Assembly (NCBI RefSeq): GCF_011297335.1
Contig: NZ_JAAOTJ010000002.1
Span: forward strand, 496,001-560,000
Source: Catellatospora methionotrophica
Lineage (GTDB): Bacteria; Actinomycetota; Actinomycetes; Mycobacteriales; Micromonosporaceae
DNA length: 64,000 nucleotides
Direction: 5' to 3'
A program made the translations under genes and the position numbers. Shown in pieces: positions 16,946 to 25,117 of this stretch. Numbering within the stretch: position 1 is the first letter of the stretch; each line of letters starts with the position of its first letter. The notes under the pieces were generated by a model, which ran no database searches, was not told the DNA's origin, and saw nothing but the letters and a program-made list of their open reading frames with translations.

Positions 16946-17869
16946 GTGGTCCGTCTGCGAGTGTCGTCGGCCGCCGCGCTGGTCGTGGCGGTCCTGCTCG
17001 GCATGGCCGCGTGCACCGAGCCCGCGCCCGAGCCGGTGCGCCTGGAGATCGCCACCGGCAGCCGTACGGGGGTCTACTACGTCTTCGGGCAGGCGTACGC
17101 GGAGATCATCAACCGCGAGTTGCCGCACGTGCACGCCGAGGCCCGGGTGACCACGGCTTCGGCCGAGAACGTCGAGCTCGTCGGCGGCGGGCAGATGCAG
17201 CTCGGCTTCACCCAGGCCGACATCCTGCCCACCACCGGCAACCAGGTGCGTGCCGTGGCCCGCGTCTACGACGACCTGCTGCACCTGGTGGTGCGCGCCG
17301 ACGGCCCGGTGCGCCGCCTGGCCGACCTGCGCGGGCGCACCGTGTCGGTCGGCGCGCCCGGCTCGGGCACCGCGATCACCGCGAACCGGCTGCTCGACGT
17401 CGCCGACCTGGGCGGCGACCGGGTGAAGATCAGCCAGCTCGGCCTGGACGCCTCGGCCGAGGCGCTCGGCAAGGGGCAGGTCGACGCGTTCTTCTTCTCC
17501 GGCGGCCCGCCGGTCAAGGCGGTCGAGCAGCTGATCGACGCGATGCCGATCCGGCTCATCGAACTGGGCGAGTGGACCGAACCCCTGCGGGTGCGCTACA
17601 GCGAGGTCTACGTCAGCCGCGACATCCCGTTCTCGGTGTACGGCCTCGACCCGATCAGCACCGTCGCCGACCCGAACTACCTCGTGGTCAGCGAGAACAT
17701 GCCCGATGACCTGGTCTACGAACTGACCCGACTGCTCATGCAGTACCGCGACGAGCTGGGCGTGGCGCACCCGGCCGCCGGGCGGCTCAACCCGCAGTCG
17801 GCCATCGCCACCGCGCCGCTGCCCCTGCATCCGGGCGCGGCCCGCTACTACCAGTCGATCAAGCCATAG
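16946..17869 (+). CDS. TAXI-family TRAP solute-binding lipoprotein
   Basis: A 307-residue extracytoplasmic binding protein. The signal sequence is followed by a lipobox-like LGMAAC near residue 22. The TAXI hallmarks are RLEIATGSRTGVYYVFGQAYAEIIN, then TTASAENVELVGGGQMQLGFTQAD and SVGAPGSGTAITANRLLD. TAXI proteins normally feed TRAP transporters for dicarboxylates, but no TRAP membrane subunit (DctQM-type) is nearby. The convergent neighbours are a histidine kinase and its response regulator, so a sensory role is possible. It is leaderless: TAGGTT (16933-16938), 7 nt, GTG 16946. Confidence 0.9.
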   Translation: MVRLRVSSAAALVVAVLLGMAACTEPAPEPVRLEIATGSRTGVYYVFGQAYAEIINRELPHVHAEARVTTASAENVELVGGGQMQLGFTQADILPTTGNQVRAVARVYDDLLHLVVRADGPVRRLADLRGRTVSVGAPGSGTAITANRLLDVADLGGDRVKISQLGLDASAEALGKGQVDAFFFSGGPPVKAVEQLIDAMPIRLIELGEWTEPLRVRYSEVYVSRDIPFSVYGLDPISTVADPNYLVVSENMPDDLVYELTRLLMQYRDELGVAHPAAGRLNPQSAIATAPLPLHPGAARYYQSIKP

Positions 17870-17896
17870 CCCGCCGGTGAACCGGCCGGGCGGGCG

Positions 17897-19279
17897 TTAC
17901 GCCGGGGTGTCCAGGCCGCGCAGCCAGACGCGGGCGTCCAGGCCGCGCTGTCCGGCGTGGGTCATCGCCAGCCTCCCGCCGGACGCGTCGACCAGCACCG
18001 CCGCGATGGTCAGGCCCAGGCCGGAGCCGTCGATGTTCTGCGCGTCCGGGGCTCGCCAGAACCGCTCGGTGGCCTGGTCGAGCTGCGCGTCGGTCATGCC
18101 GGGCCCGTCATCGCGGACGTGCACCGCGATGCCGTCGTCGGCCGCGCGCACCTCGACCTCGACCCGCCCGCCGGACCCGCTGAACTTCACCGCGTTGTCG
18201 ATGAGCGCGTCCAGCGTCTGGTCGAGCGCCGTCGGCACGGCCTGCACCAGCGCCACCGGCAGCCCGACGGTCAGGGTCAGCGTCGTGGCGTGGTGGCGGG
18301 CCAGTGGTTCCCACGCCGCGACCCGGGACTCGGCGACCGCGACGGCGTCGATGGTGACCAGCTGGTGGCGTCCCCGTTCGGCGCGGGCGAGGGTGAGCAG
18401 CCCGTCGAGGACCGTGGCCAGGCGGTCGGTCTCCTCCAGGGCGAGGCGGTGTTCGCTGCGGCCGTCGTCGTCGGCCAGGCTCGGGCCCAGCTCCTCCACG
18501 CGCAGGCGCAGCGCGGTCAGCGGGTTGCGCAGCTGGTGGCTGGCGTGGGCGACGAAGGCGCGCTGCCGTTCCATGGCGTCGGCGACGGCTCCGGCCATGT
18601 CGTTGAAGCTGCGGGTGAGCCGCCGCAGTTCGGACGGTCCGGCCTGGTCGGAGATGCGGGTGTTGCCGTCGCCCGCGGCGACCTCGTGGGTCATCGCGTC
18701 GAGCACGGTGACCGGGCGCAGCACCCAGTTGGCCAGGCTGCGGGCGGTGAGCACGCAGGCCAGCGCGGCGAGCAGGCCGATGCCGCCCAGGGCCAGCCAC
18801 CAGAATGTGACCGCGTCGCGGACCCGGTCGGCGGGCGACACGATGATCACCATGCCGAGCACTTCGCCGTTGTCGTTGACGGGCACGGCGACCACTATCG
18901 GCTCGCCGGTCCAGGGCAGCACGGACTCGGCGGAGCTGTACTGCTGCCCGGCCAGCGCGGCGCGCACCGCGGCCTCGCCGCGGGCCGGTTCGAGGTGGTA
19001 GCTGACCGAGCGGGCGAAGGTGTGCCGGTCGCGGTCGAGCACGGCCGCGCCGATGCCGTAGAGCTCGTCGTAGCGGGCCAGCTCGTCGCGTACGGTGCCG
19101 ATGGTGTCGGTGCGCAGGCCGGGCCGGGCGAGCGCGGCGAAGCGGGTCGCGTCGGCCAGCCGGTCGGCGCGGACCAGGTCGGATTCGCGGCTGGCCAGGG
19201 TCAGCGCCAGCGGGATCTCCAGGGCGAGCAGGACCAGCGTCATGAGAAGCAGGTAGCTGGCGGCCAGGCGTCGGCGCAC
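17897..19279 (-). CDS. Sensor histidine kinase
   Basis: A 460-residue membrane kinase. TM1 is at ~residues 8-28, a ~125-residue extracytoplasmic sensor follows, TM2 is at ~158-178 and a HAMP linker at ~180-235. The HisKA box SHQLRNPLTALRLR has the phosphoacceptor His near 248. The HATPase domain shows DNAVKFS (N box), RDDGPGM (G1) and GSGLGLTIAA (G2). GTG 19279 lies 2 nt beyond the response regulator stop, so the pair is coupled. The sensor domain resembles no family I know. It is convergent with the TAXI binding protein gene, whose stop is 27 nt away. Confidence 0.95.
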   Translation of the reverse strand: MRRRLAASYLLLMTLVLLALEIPLALTLASRESDLVRADRLADATRFAALARPGLRTDTIGTVRDELARYDELYGIGAAVLDRDRHTFARSVSYHLEPARGEAAVRAALAGQQYSSAESVLPWTGEPIVVAVPVNDNGEVLGMVIIVSPADRVRDAVTFWWLALGGIGLLAALACVLTARSLANWVLRPVTVLDAMTHEVAAGDGNTRISDQAGPSELRRLTRSFNDMAGAVADAMERQRAFVAHASHQLRNPLTALRLRVEELGPSLADDDGRSEHRLALEETDRLATVLDGLLTLARAERGRHQLVTIDAVAVAESRVAAWEPLARHHATTLTLTVGLPVALVQAVPTALDQTLDALIDNAVKFSGSGGRVEVEVRAADDGIAVHVRDDGPGMTDAQLDQATERFWRAPDAQNIDGSGLGLTIAAVLVDASGGRLAMTHAGQRGLDARVWLRGLDTPA

Positions 19280-19281
19280 GG

Positions 19282-19938
19282 CTACTCGCCGCGCAGCCGG
19301 TAGCCGACGCCGCGCACCGACTCGATCAGGCGGGGGTCGCCGAGCTTGCCGCGCAGCGAGCCGACGTGCACCTCGACGGTGTGCCGGGCGACCCAGGTGG
19401 TCTGCCAGGCGTCGAGCAGGATGCGGTCGCGGGTGATGACCAGGCCGGGATGCCGGGCCAGCGACAGCAGGATGTCGAACTCCTTGCGGGTCAGCGCGAC
19501 GTCGGCCCCGTCGACGGTGACGGTGCGGGCGGGCACGTCGATGCGCACCCGCCCGGCGACGATGACCATCAGTTCGGGGGAGGCGTACGACGCCCGGCGC
19601 AGCACCGCCTCGATGCGCGCCTGCAGCTCGACCATGGAGAACGGCTTGACCACGTAGTCGTCCGCGCCGACGCGCAGCCCGACCACCCGGTCGCGCTCCT
19701 CGCCGCGGGCGGTGACCGCGATGATGCCCAGCTGGGGGCTGCGGGCACGCAGTGCGCGGCACACGTCGAGGCCGTCGCCGTCGGGCAGGGACCGGTCGAG
19801 CAGCACCAGGTCGCACGGGGCCGCCGACAGGGCCGCGGTGGCGGTGGCGGCGTGCTCGACGTCGTACCCGCGGCGGGTCAGCGCGGCGCTCATCGCCGTG
19901 GCGACGCGCAGGTCGTCCTCGACCAGCAGGATGCGCAA
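19282..19938 (-). CDS. OmpR/PhoB-family response regulator
   Basis: A 218-residue response regulator. The receiver domain spans residues 1-~118, with the acidic pair EDD at 7-9, phosphoacceptor Asp48 in LLDRSLPD, the conserved Thr in AVTARGEE and Lys in DDYVVKPFS. The C-terminal winged helix (~125-216) has VALTRKEFDILLSLARHPG and HVGSLRGKLGDPRLIESVRGVGYRL, typical of the OmpR/PhoB class. TTG 19938 has GGGGAGG upstream. It is first in an operon with the histidine kinase. The 409-bp region before it holds a 17-bp AT-rich palindrome that may take part in control. Confidence 0.95.
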   Translation of the reverse strand: MRILLVEDDLRVATAMSAALTRRGYDVEHAATATAALSAAPCDLVLLDRSLPDGDGLDVCRALRARSPQLGIIAVTARGEERDRVVGLRVGADDYVVKPFSMVELQARIEAVLRRASYASPELMVIVAGRVRIDVPARTVTVDGADVALTRKEFDILLSLARHPGLVITRDRILLDAWQTTWVARHTVEVHVGSLRGKLGDPRLIESVRGVGYRLRGE

Positions 19939-20067
19939 CCGGACCTCCCCTCGGTGCCGTGTGGCCTTCGATGATGCGTTACCGCCGCACCCGTGTGCCA
20001 GCGGGGCCGCAGTTCATTGACGGATGCCTTGACTTGGATCGGTGCCGGTGGTTGACTCGAAACGTCT

Positions 20068-20084
20068 TTAAGAAAGTTTCTTAA
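20068..20084. promoter_or_regulatory. 17-bp palindrome TTAAGAAA-G-TTTCTTAA
   Basis: A perfect palindrome around one central base in the 409-bp gap 19939-20347, downstream of a TTGACT element (20052-20057). AT-rich sites of this kind stand out in a GC-rich genome, and similar ones are used by ROK-type sugar repressors. It lies 130 bp upstream of the response regulator gene and 264 bp upstream of the Gfo/Idh gene. The rest of the gap shows no coding bias. Confidence 0.6.
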
Positions 20085-20347
20085 CGATTGATCGGCACCG
20101 GGTGCCACCGTGCCGATGCTGGGACGTGCGCCCGACCGGCCGGGGGAGAAGGCCGCCGGGCGCGCCAGGCCGCTGTCCGGGCCCGTCGGTGGGGCGGGAC
20201 GGCGGCCGTCCCCGGGGACCGTCGCGCGCCGTGCCGCCGCGACGGGCTCCGGATGTGCCGGGCTGCCGGGCGGAGCATGGTGTGTCATGCGCCCGGGAGC
20301 CCGGCACCGTCGCGTTCCGCCCGGCCGTGGCGGCGTACGGTTTGCCG

Positions 20348-21427
20348 GTGACACAGAACCCGATCAGGTACGCGGTCGTCGGGCGCGGCTGGCGTGCGCA
20401 GTTCTTCTTCAAACTGGCCGAGCTGATGCCGGAGCGTTTCACGGTGACCGGTGTGATGACCCGCTCGGTGGAGGCCGCCGCCGAGGTGGCCGGCCGCTGG
20501 CGGCTGCCCGTCACCCAGGACCTCGGCGACCTGCTGCGCACCGGCGACCCCGAGTACGTCATCACCTCCGTGCCGTGGGGCGTGAACCCCGGCCTGGTCG
20601 AGACGCTGGTCGAGCGCACCATGCCGGTGCTGTCGGAGACCCCGCCCGCGCCCGACCTGGACGGGCTGCGCGAGCTGTGGGCGCGGGTCGGCAAGGCCGA
20701 CAAGGTCCAGGTCGCCGAGCAGTACCTGCTGCTGCCCGACCACGCGGCCCGGCTGGCGGTGCTGCGCTCGGGCGTCATCGGTGAGCGCACCTCGGCGCAG
20801 GTGTCGTCCACGCACGGCTACCACGCGGTGTCGATACTGCGCGGCATGCTCGACGTGGGCATGGGCCCGGCGAGCGTGCACGCCCGCACCTTCACCGCGC
20901 CGCTGGCCGATCCGATGAGCCCGGCCGGCTGGCGCGACGACGCGACCCCGAAACCGGCCGTGAACACCCTGGCCACCATCGATTTCGGTGGCCGCAGCGG
21001 CCTGTACGACTTCACCGACAACCAGTGGTGGAACCAGCTGCGCACCCGGCGCGTCGTGGTCCGGGGCAGCCTCGGTGAACTCGTCGACGATCGGGTCGTG
21101 CAGCTGCAGGGCACCCGTACCATCGTCGAGTCGGAGCTGCGCCGCCGCCAGACCGGCCGCGACCTCAACCTCGAAGGCTTCGACCTGGACCACATCAGCT
21201 TCGACGGCGCCGTGGTCTACACCAACCCCTACGCGGGTGTACGCCTGTCCGACGAGGAGATCGCCATCGCGACCATCCTGGAGTCGACCGGCCGCTGGAC
21301 GCGCGGCGAGTCCGAAGCCCCCTACCCCCTCGCCCAGGCCTGCCAGGACCACCTGATCAGCCTCGCCATCGACGAATCCGCCCGCACCGGCCAGACGGTC
21401 GAGGTCGGTGCGCAATCCTGGCAGTGA
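20348..21427 (+). CDS. Gfo/Idh/MocA family oxidoreductase
   Basis: A 359-residue NAD(P)-dependent oxidoreductase-like protein. The N-terminal Rossmann domain begins IRYAVVGRGWRAQFFFKL; the usual GxGxxG is altered to GRGWRA. The motif normally containing the catalytic Lys (EKP) reads SETPPAPDLDGL, so the Lys is missing and ordinary sugar dehydrogenase chemistry is doubtful. The C-terminal alpha/beta domain is of normal length. GTG 20348 looks leaderless, with TACGGT at 20336-20341 and 6 nt between. It is followed by a bidirectional hairpin. A sugar or cyclitol substrate is only a family-level guess. Confidence 0.88.
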   Translation: MTQNPIRYAVVGRGWRAQFFFKLAELMPERFTVTGVMTRSVEAAAEVAGRWRLPVTQDLGDLLRTGDPEYVITSVPWGVNPGLVETLVERTMPVLSETPPAPDLDGLRELWARVGKADKVQVAEQYLLLPDHAARLAVLRSGVIGERTSAQVSSTHGYHAVSILRGMLDVGMGPASVHARTFTAPLADPMSPAGWRDDATPKPAVNTLATIDFGGRSGLYDFTDNQWWNQLRTRRVVVRGSLGELVDDRVVQLQGTRTIVESELRRRQTGRDLNLEGFDLDHISFDGAVVYTNPYAGVRLSDEEIAIATILESTGRWTRGESEAPYPLAQACQDHLISLAIDESARTGQTVEVGAQSWQ

Positions 21428-21436
21428 GCGCCCGCA

Positions 21437-21490
21437 GTTTCGGGGAATCTGCGGGCAACACGCCCTTCGAAGGCGCGGTTTCCCCGAAAC
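21437..21490. terminator. Bidirectional hairpin, second copy of the TTTCGGGGAA type
   Basis: Arms GTTTCGGGGAA (21437-21447) and TTCCCCGAAAC (21480-21490) are perfect over 11 bp and lie between convergent stops at 21427 and 21498. The core matches the hairpin at 3596-3653. Confidence 0.65.
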
Positions 21491-21497
21491 AGCAGGC

Positions 21498-22268
21498 TCA
21501 GGCCGGGAACTTCTCGCCGGTGAGGTGGGCGCAGGCGGCCAGGAGGCGGTCCTGGGCGGCGATGTCGTAGGCGGCGGCGTTGGCGCGCAGGTCCTGGCGG
21601 CGCTTGAGGTAGCGGCCGCTGAAGCCGACCTCGGCCGGGTCGGCGGTCGCCAGCCAGACCTGCGTCTCCGCGCCGGCGGGCAGCTCGTCGGTGGCGTTCG
21701 GGCCGCCCATCCGGGTCTTGATCCAGCCCGGGTCGACGGCGTTGCTCAGCACCGCCGGGAACAGCCGCGCGACCGCGAACGCCAGCAGCACGTCGTGCAG
21801 CTTAGAGTCGCTGTAGGCGCGCATCCCGTCCCAGGGCTTGCGCTCGTACTGCAGGTCGTCGAAGTCGGCGTGGCCGGCCGCCTCCAGCCCCGAGGTCAGG
21901 TACACCAGCCGCTGCGGTAGCGGCATCAGGGCCGTCAGCAGGTACGGGGCGAGCACGTTGACGGCGAGGATGCGCTCGATGCCGTCCTCGGTGACCTCAC
22001 GCCGGGCCGCCGAGCCCACCCCGACGTTGTGGATCACGGCGTCGTACGGGCCGTGCTCGTTCGCGGCGGCGGCCAGCGACCGGGTCTGCGCCAGCGACGA
22101 CACGTCGCCGACCAGCACCGCGGCGGCGCCCGGCAGCGCGTCGCGGGTCTGCGCGGCCCGCTGCTCGTTGCGGGCGTGCAGCACCACCCGGTGCCCGAGC
22201 GCCAGCAGCTCGCGTGCCGTCTGCAAGCCGATGCCGTCGGCCGAACCGGTGACCAGGACGCTGCTCAT
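21498..22268 (-). CDS. SDR family NAD(P)-dependent oxidoreductase
   Basis: A 256-residue short-chain dehydrogenase of the retinol-dehydrogenase/WwoX-like style. It has VLVTGSADGIGLQTARELLALG at the N-terminus and VLHARNE as the NADP-type second strand. The usual NNAG is replaced by HNVG (DAVIHNVGVGS). The active site is LTSGLE with YSDSKLHDVLLA (YxxxK present). ATG 22268 is preceded by AAGGTG. It is divergent from azoR across a 244-bp gap. The substrate is unknown; members of this group often act on lipophilic carbonyls or are annotated only by fold. Confidence 0.9.
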   Translation of the reverse strand: MSSVLVTGSADGIGLQTARELLALGHRVVLHARNEQRAAQTRDALPGAAAVLVGDVSSLAQTRSLAAAANEHGPYDAVIHNVGVGSAARREVTEDGIERILAVNVLAPYLLTALMPLPQRLVYLTSGLEAAGHADFDDLQYERKPWDGMRAYSDSKLHDVLLAFAVARLFPAVLSNAVDPGWIKTRMGGPNATDELPAGAETQVWLATADPAEVGFSGRYLKRRQDLRANAAAYDIAAQDRLLAACAHLTGEKFPA

Positions 22269-22512
22269 GGCGGGCACCTTCCGATAGTGGATCTCTGTGG
22301 CAACCCTAGCTCCGGGTGGGCGCAGCGGCGAATCGCGGACCTTGCGCCGGAGGTCGCGATCGTGTCTGTCCGGGTCGGATGGCAACGGTAACGAACGTAA
22401 TTCGCATTGCTCCCGGACAATCACTCGAATGGTCGCCAACTTCCGACACATCGACCACGTTCCCGCTGGCCGTCGCTAGATTGACCTTCACTTCCAGTGC
22501 TGAGGGAACGCC

Positions 22513-23166
22513 ATGCGCATGCTGCACATCATCGCCACGCCCCGTGGCTCGCAATCGCACTCACTTCGTGTTTCCGAAGCCTTTCTGAAAGGCGTGCGCG
22601 AGCAGTCCGGCGACGTCACCGTGGACGTCGTCGACCTGTACGACCACGACCTGCCGGCGTTGACGGGCGACAACATCGAGGCGAAGTACACGCTGATGGT
22701 GGGCCGCCCGATCGACCGTGGCCACGCGGAGTCGTGGCAGCAGGTGGAGTCGCTGATCGAGCACTTCGTCTCCGCGGACGCCTACCTCATCACCGCTCCG
22801 ATGTGGAACTTCGGTGTGCCGTACGCGCTGAAGTACTACATCGACTGCGTCGTGCAGCCCGGCTACCTGTTCCGCTACGACGAGACCGGCCAGGTCGTGC
22901 CGATGGTCAACGGCAAGCGCATGGTGTGCGTGACCACCCGCGGGGCCGACTACTCGGCGGGAACGTTCCTGCACCCGTACGACTTCCAGGAGCCGTACCT
23001 GCGGGCGATCTTCGGGTTCGTCGGCATCACCGACCTGCAGTTCATCCACGCCCAGCCGATGGACATCACCCCGCACCAGCGCGAGGCGGCGCTGACCGGC
23101 GCCGTCGCGCAGGCCCACGAGCTGGGCAAGGGCTTCCTGTCCCGGCCGGTCGGCGCACCGGCCTGA
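22513..23166 (+). CDS. azoR: FMN-dependent NADH-azoreductase
   Basis: A 217-residue flavodoxin-fold quinone/azo reductase transferring two electrons from NAD(P)H through FMN. Signatures are MLHIIATPRGSQSHSLRVSEAF (phosphate-binding loop) and APMWNFGVPYALKYYID, the characteristic PMWNFxxP FMN-binding motif of AzoR. VCVTTRGADYS contacts the FMN ring. Its physiological role is probably quinone detoxification. ATG 22513 is preceded by TGAGGGAACGCC. In the 244-bp gap from the divergent SDR I see a TAGATT -10-like box about 35 nt upstream and no convincing operator. Confidence 0.92.
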   Translation: MRMLHIIATPRGSQSHSLRVSEAFLKGVREQSGDVTVDVVDLYDHDLPALTGDNIEAKYTLMVGRPIDRGHAESWQQVESLIEHFVSADAYLITAPMWNFGVPYALKYYIDCVVQPGYLFRYDETGQVVPMVNGKRMVCVTTRGADYSAGTFLHPYDFQEPYLRAIFGFVGITDLQFIHAQPMDITPHQREAALTGAVAQAHELGKGFLSRPVGAPA

Positions 23167-23181
23167 GCCGGTGACGACTCG

Positions 23182-23225
23182 CCGTCGGCGGGGACCCGTG
23201 CTCGCGGCCGGGTCCCCGCCGACGG
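23182..23225. terminator. Bidirectional terminator hairpin
   Basis: Perfect 16-bp arms (23182-23197 and 23210-23225, CCGTCGGCGGGGACCC and complement) with a 12-nt loop lie between the convergent azoR and DUF1906 stops. Confidence 0.75.
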
Positions 23226-23229
23226 TGCG

Positions 23230-24960
23230 CTAGACGCGGGTGAAGCGCACCGCGTCGGCGATGACGTATCCCGTGCCGGTGGTCCACCGGCTCACGCCGA
23301 CCTTGTCGCCGTCACCGGCGGCCATGCTGAACACGCCGAGTGACACCCACTGGCCGCCGTTGACGCGCTGGTTGACGGTCACCGTCTGGTTGCCGCCGGT
23401 GGTGGCGACGATGAACGGGGTCGCCTCGTTGTAGCCGGTGCTGGCTGGATACCAGATCGACACCTCGTAGGACGCGGTCGCCGGGATGTTCACCCGGAAC
23501 CAGGCCGGGTCGCTGGCCGCGACCGGGTCGGCGAAGCGGTAGTCGGTGCCGTGCCGCTGGGCGGAGAACGCCGAGGTGCCCCAGTTCGCGCTGGCGGTGA
23601 ACCCGCCGGGGGTGGTGTTGTCCACGACGGCGCTCCACGACGTCGGCGGCGGCTCGGTGACGCTGGTCGACACGTCGAGGTAGTTGCGGTCGATGTTGAT
23701 CTGCACCCCGCCCCACGTCTCCCGCACGTCCCCGGCGTACTGGTGCAGCCGCTGGTGGTTGGCGTAGTAGGCGGCGTCGCAGTACGGGCCGCCGTCCGTG
23801 TTGGCCACCCCGTTCCACCAGGCGATCCACAGGTGGTCCAGGCGCGTGTAGGCGGGGTCGTTGTACGCGCCGCACACGTCGGTGATGCCGGACGAGCCGC
23901 TGGAGTACATGCCGGACAGGTAGCCGCGCGCGTGCAGCTGCTGCGTCCAGCCGGACAGGAACGACAGCACGGCGTGCTTGCACGAGGCATTGGACGGATA
24001 CTGCTCGATGTCGTTGTAGATCGCGCTGCCCGCCGGGATGCCCAGCGCCTGCGCGGCGCTGACCGCGCTGTTGGCGGCCGTCACGCCCTGCGAGCGGGCG
24101 GTCGTGGCGTCGGCTGACATCTTCGGCTGCCGGGTGCCGCAGGGGGCCTGGCGGCCCAGCTCGATCGGGATCAGCCGCCAGCCGTTGCTGGTCTGGTTGG
24201 TGACCCAGTTCGCGGTCAGGTTCGGCTGCGAGCAGGACCGGCTGCCGCCGCTGATGTAGATGCCGATGGCCCGGTACGGCGAGCTGTTGCGCCACGTGTT
24301 CATGGTCGACTGGGACGGCGCGGCACAGGTGTCGAACCCCTTGCCGGTGTACGTGCCCGGCTGCGGCCCGGCCGCCGCCAGCGGTGCCGCCGCCAGCGGT
24401 GCCGCCGCAGGCTGCGCCTTCGCGGTGAGCACGACGTCGGCTGACGGCCGGGCGTCGCGCCCGAGGCTCGCCGAGGCGAGGATCCGGCGGACGGCGTCCT
24501 CGGTGTCGGGGTTGTGCGCTGCGGTGACCAGCACACCCGCGCCGCGGACCGCGACCTGGATAGCGTCGTCGTGGGACACGGCGCTGTCGGCGACCGCCGT
24601 GCCCGGTGCTGTGATGGCGGTCTGCGCGGTGAGCCGGCTCGTGGCGACGGCGTCGAGTGGTTCGATGATCAGCGCGGCGGTGCGCCCGGCCAGGTTCGTC
24701 GAGCAGGAGGCCTGGTCGCCGGGGTGTCCGAGGTAGACGGTGGGTCGGTCGAAGCGCACACACGCCCCCGGCTGGGCGGCGAGGTCGACGACCTGCCACG
24801 AGGCGGGAACGGTCACGCGATATCCCTGGTAAGCCACGAGCCGGCCGTCAGCCGGGTCGGCGGGCCTCGCCCAGGACGGTGTCGTCATCAGGGACGCACC
24901 GGCGACCGCGACGGTTATCGCGGCGGCCAGCACGGCCGGACCTGCTATGACCCTTCTCAA
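23230..24960 (-). CDS. Secreted DUF1906 (Rv2525c-like) protein with golvesin-like C-terminal domain
   Basis: A 576-residue exported protein. Residues 1-31 form a signal peptide ending near SWARPA. Residues ~35-175 are an uncharacterised region carrying a YRVTVPASWQVVDL segment. An alanine/proline linker follows. Residues ~205-440 are the DUF1906 glycoside-hydrolase-like TIM barrel seen in mycobacterial Rv2525c: GFDTCAAPSQSTMNTW, IGIYISGGSRSC, YNDIEQYP and WIAWWNG. The final ~125 residues (TTPGGFTASANWGTSAFS to YVIADAVRFTRV) match the golvesin/xanthan-lyase-type beta domain. A cell-wall or extracellular polysaccharide target is likely. TTG 24960 has GGGAGG upstream, and an inverted repeat GGAATTCTC/GAGAATTCC lies in its upstream region. 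Confidence 0.9.
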   Translation of the reverse strand: MRRVIAGPAVLAAAITVAVAGASLMTTPSWARPADPADGRLVAYQGYRVTVPASWQVVDLAAQPGACVRFDRPTVYLGHPGDQASCSTNLAGRTAALIIEPLDAVATSRLTAQTAITAPGTAVADSAVSHDDAIQVAVRGAGVLVTAAHNPDTEDAVRRILASASLGRDARPSADVVLTAKAQPAAAPLAAAPLAAAGPQPGTYTGKGFDTCAAPSQSTMNTWRNSSPYRAIGIYISGGSRSCSQPNLTANWVTNQTSNGWRLIPIELGRQAPCGTRQPKMSADATTARSQGVTAANSAVSAAQALGIPAGSAIYNDIEQYPSNASCKHAVLSFLSGWTQQLHARGYLSGMYSSGSSGITDVCGAYNDPAYTRLDHLWIAWWNGVANTDGGPYCDAAYYANHQRLHQYAGDVRETWGGVQINIDRNYLDVSTSVTEPPPTSWSAVVDNTTPGGFTASANWGTSAFSAQRHGTDYRFADPVAASDPAWFRVNIPATASYEVSIWYPASTGYNEATPFIVATTGGNQTVTVNQRVNGGQWVSLGVFSMAAGDGDKVGVSRWTTGTGYVIADAVRFTRV

Positions 24961-24980
24961 ACGAGCCTCCCGGGTGTGAA

Positions 24981-25018
24981 GGAATTCTCAGCGAGTAGAT
25001 CGATGTGTGGAGAATTCC
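24981..25018. repeat. Inverted repeat GGAATTCTC-N20-GAGAATTCC
   Basis: Perfect 9-bp arms (24981-24989, 25010-25018) lie 21-58 nt upstream of the DUF1906 gene start, in its leader or promoter. It may be an operator or an mRNA hairpin. Confidence 0.55.
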
Positions 25019-25081
25019 TACCACGTATCCACGGGTACCGCTAGATGCGCAAGGGTGTCCACAGTGCATTGTTGTTGGCTG

Positions 25082-25117
25082 TTGCATTAGTGTGTGGCAC
25101 ACAGTATCGTGTGACGC
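25082..25117 (+). promoter_or_regulatory. padR promoter with operator in the spacer
   Basis: TTGCAT (25082-25087), a 17-nt spacer and TATCGT (25105-25110) precede the leaderless ATG 25118 by 7 nt. A perfect palindrome TGTGTG-G-CACACA (25091-25103) fills the spacer, the usual place for PadR autorepression. Confidence 0.75.

Noticed and set aside
20102-20347. Upstream extension of the Gfo/Idh frame to an ATG at 20102
   Set aside because: The added 82 codons are Arg/Pro/Gly-rich without family similarity, and a -10 box sits directly before GTG 20348.
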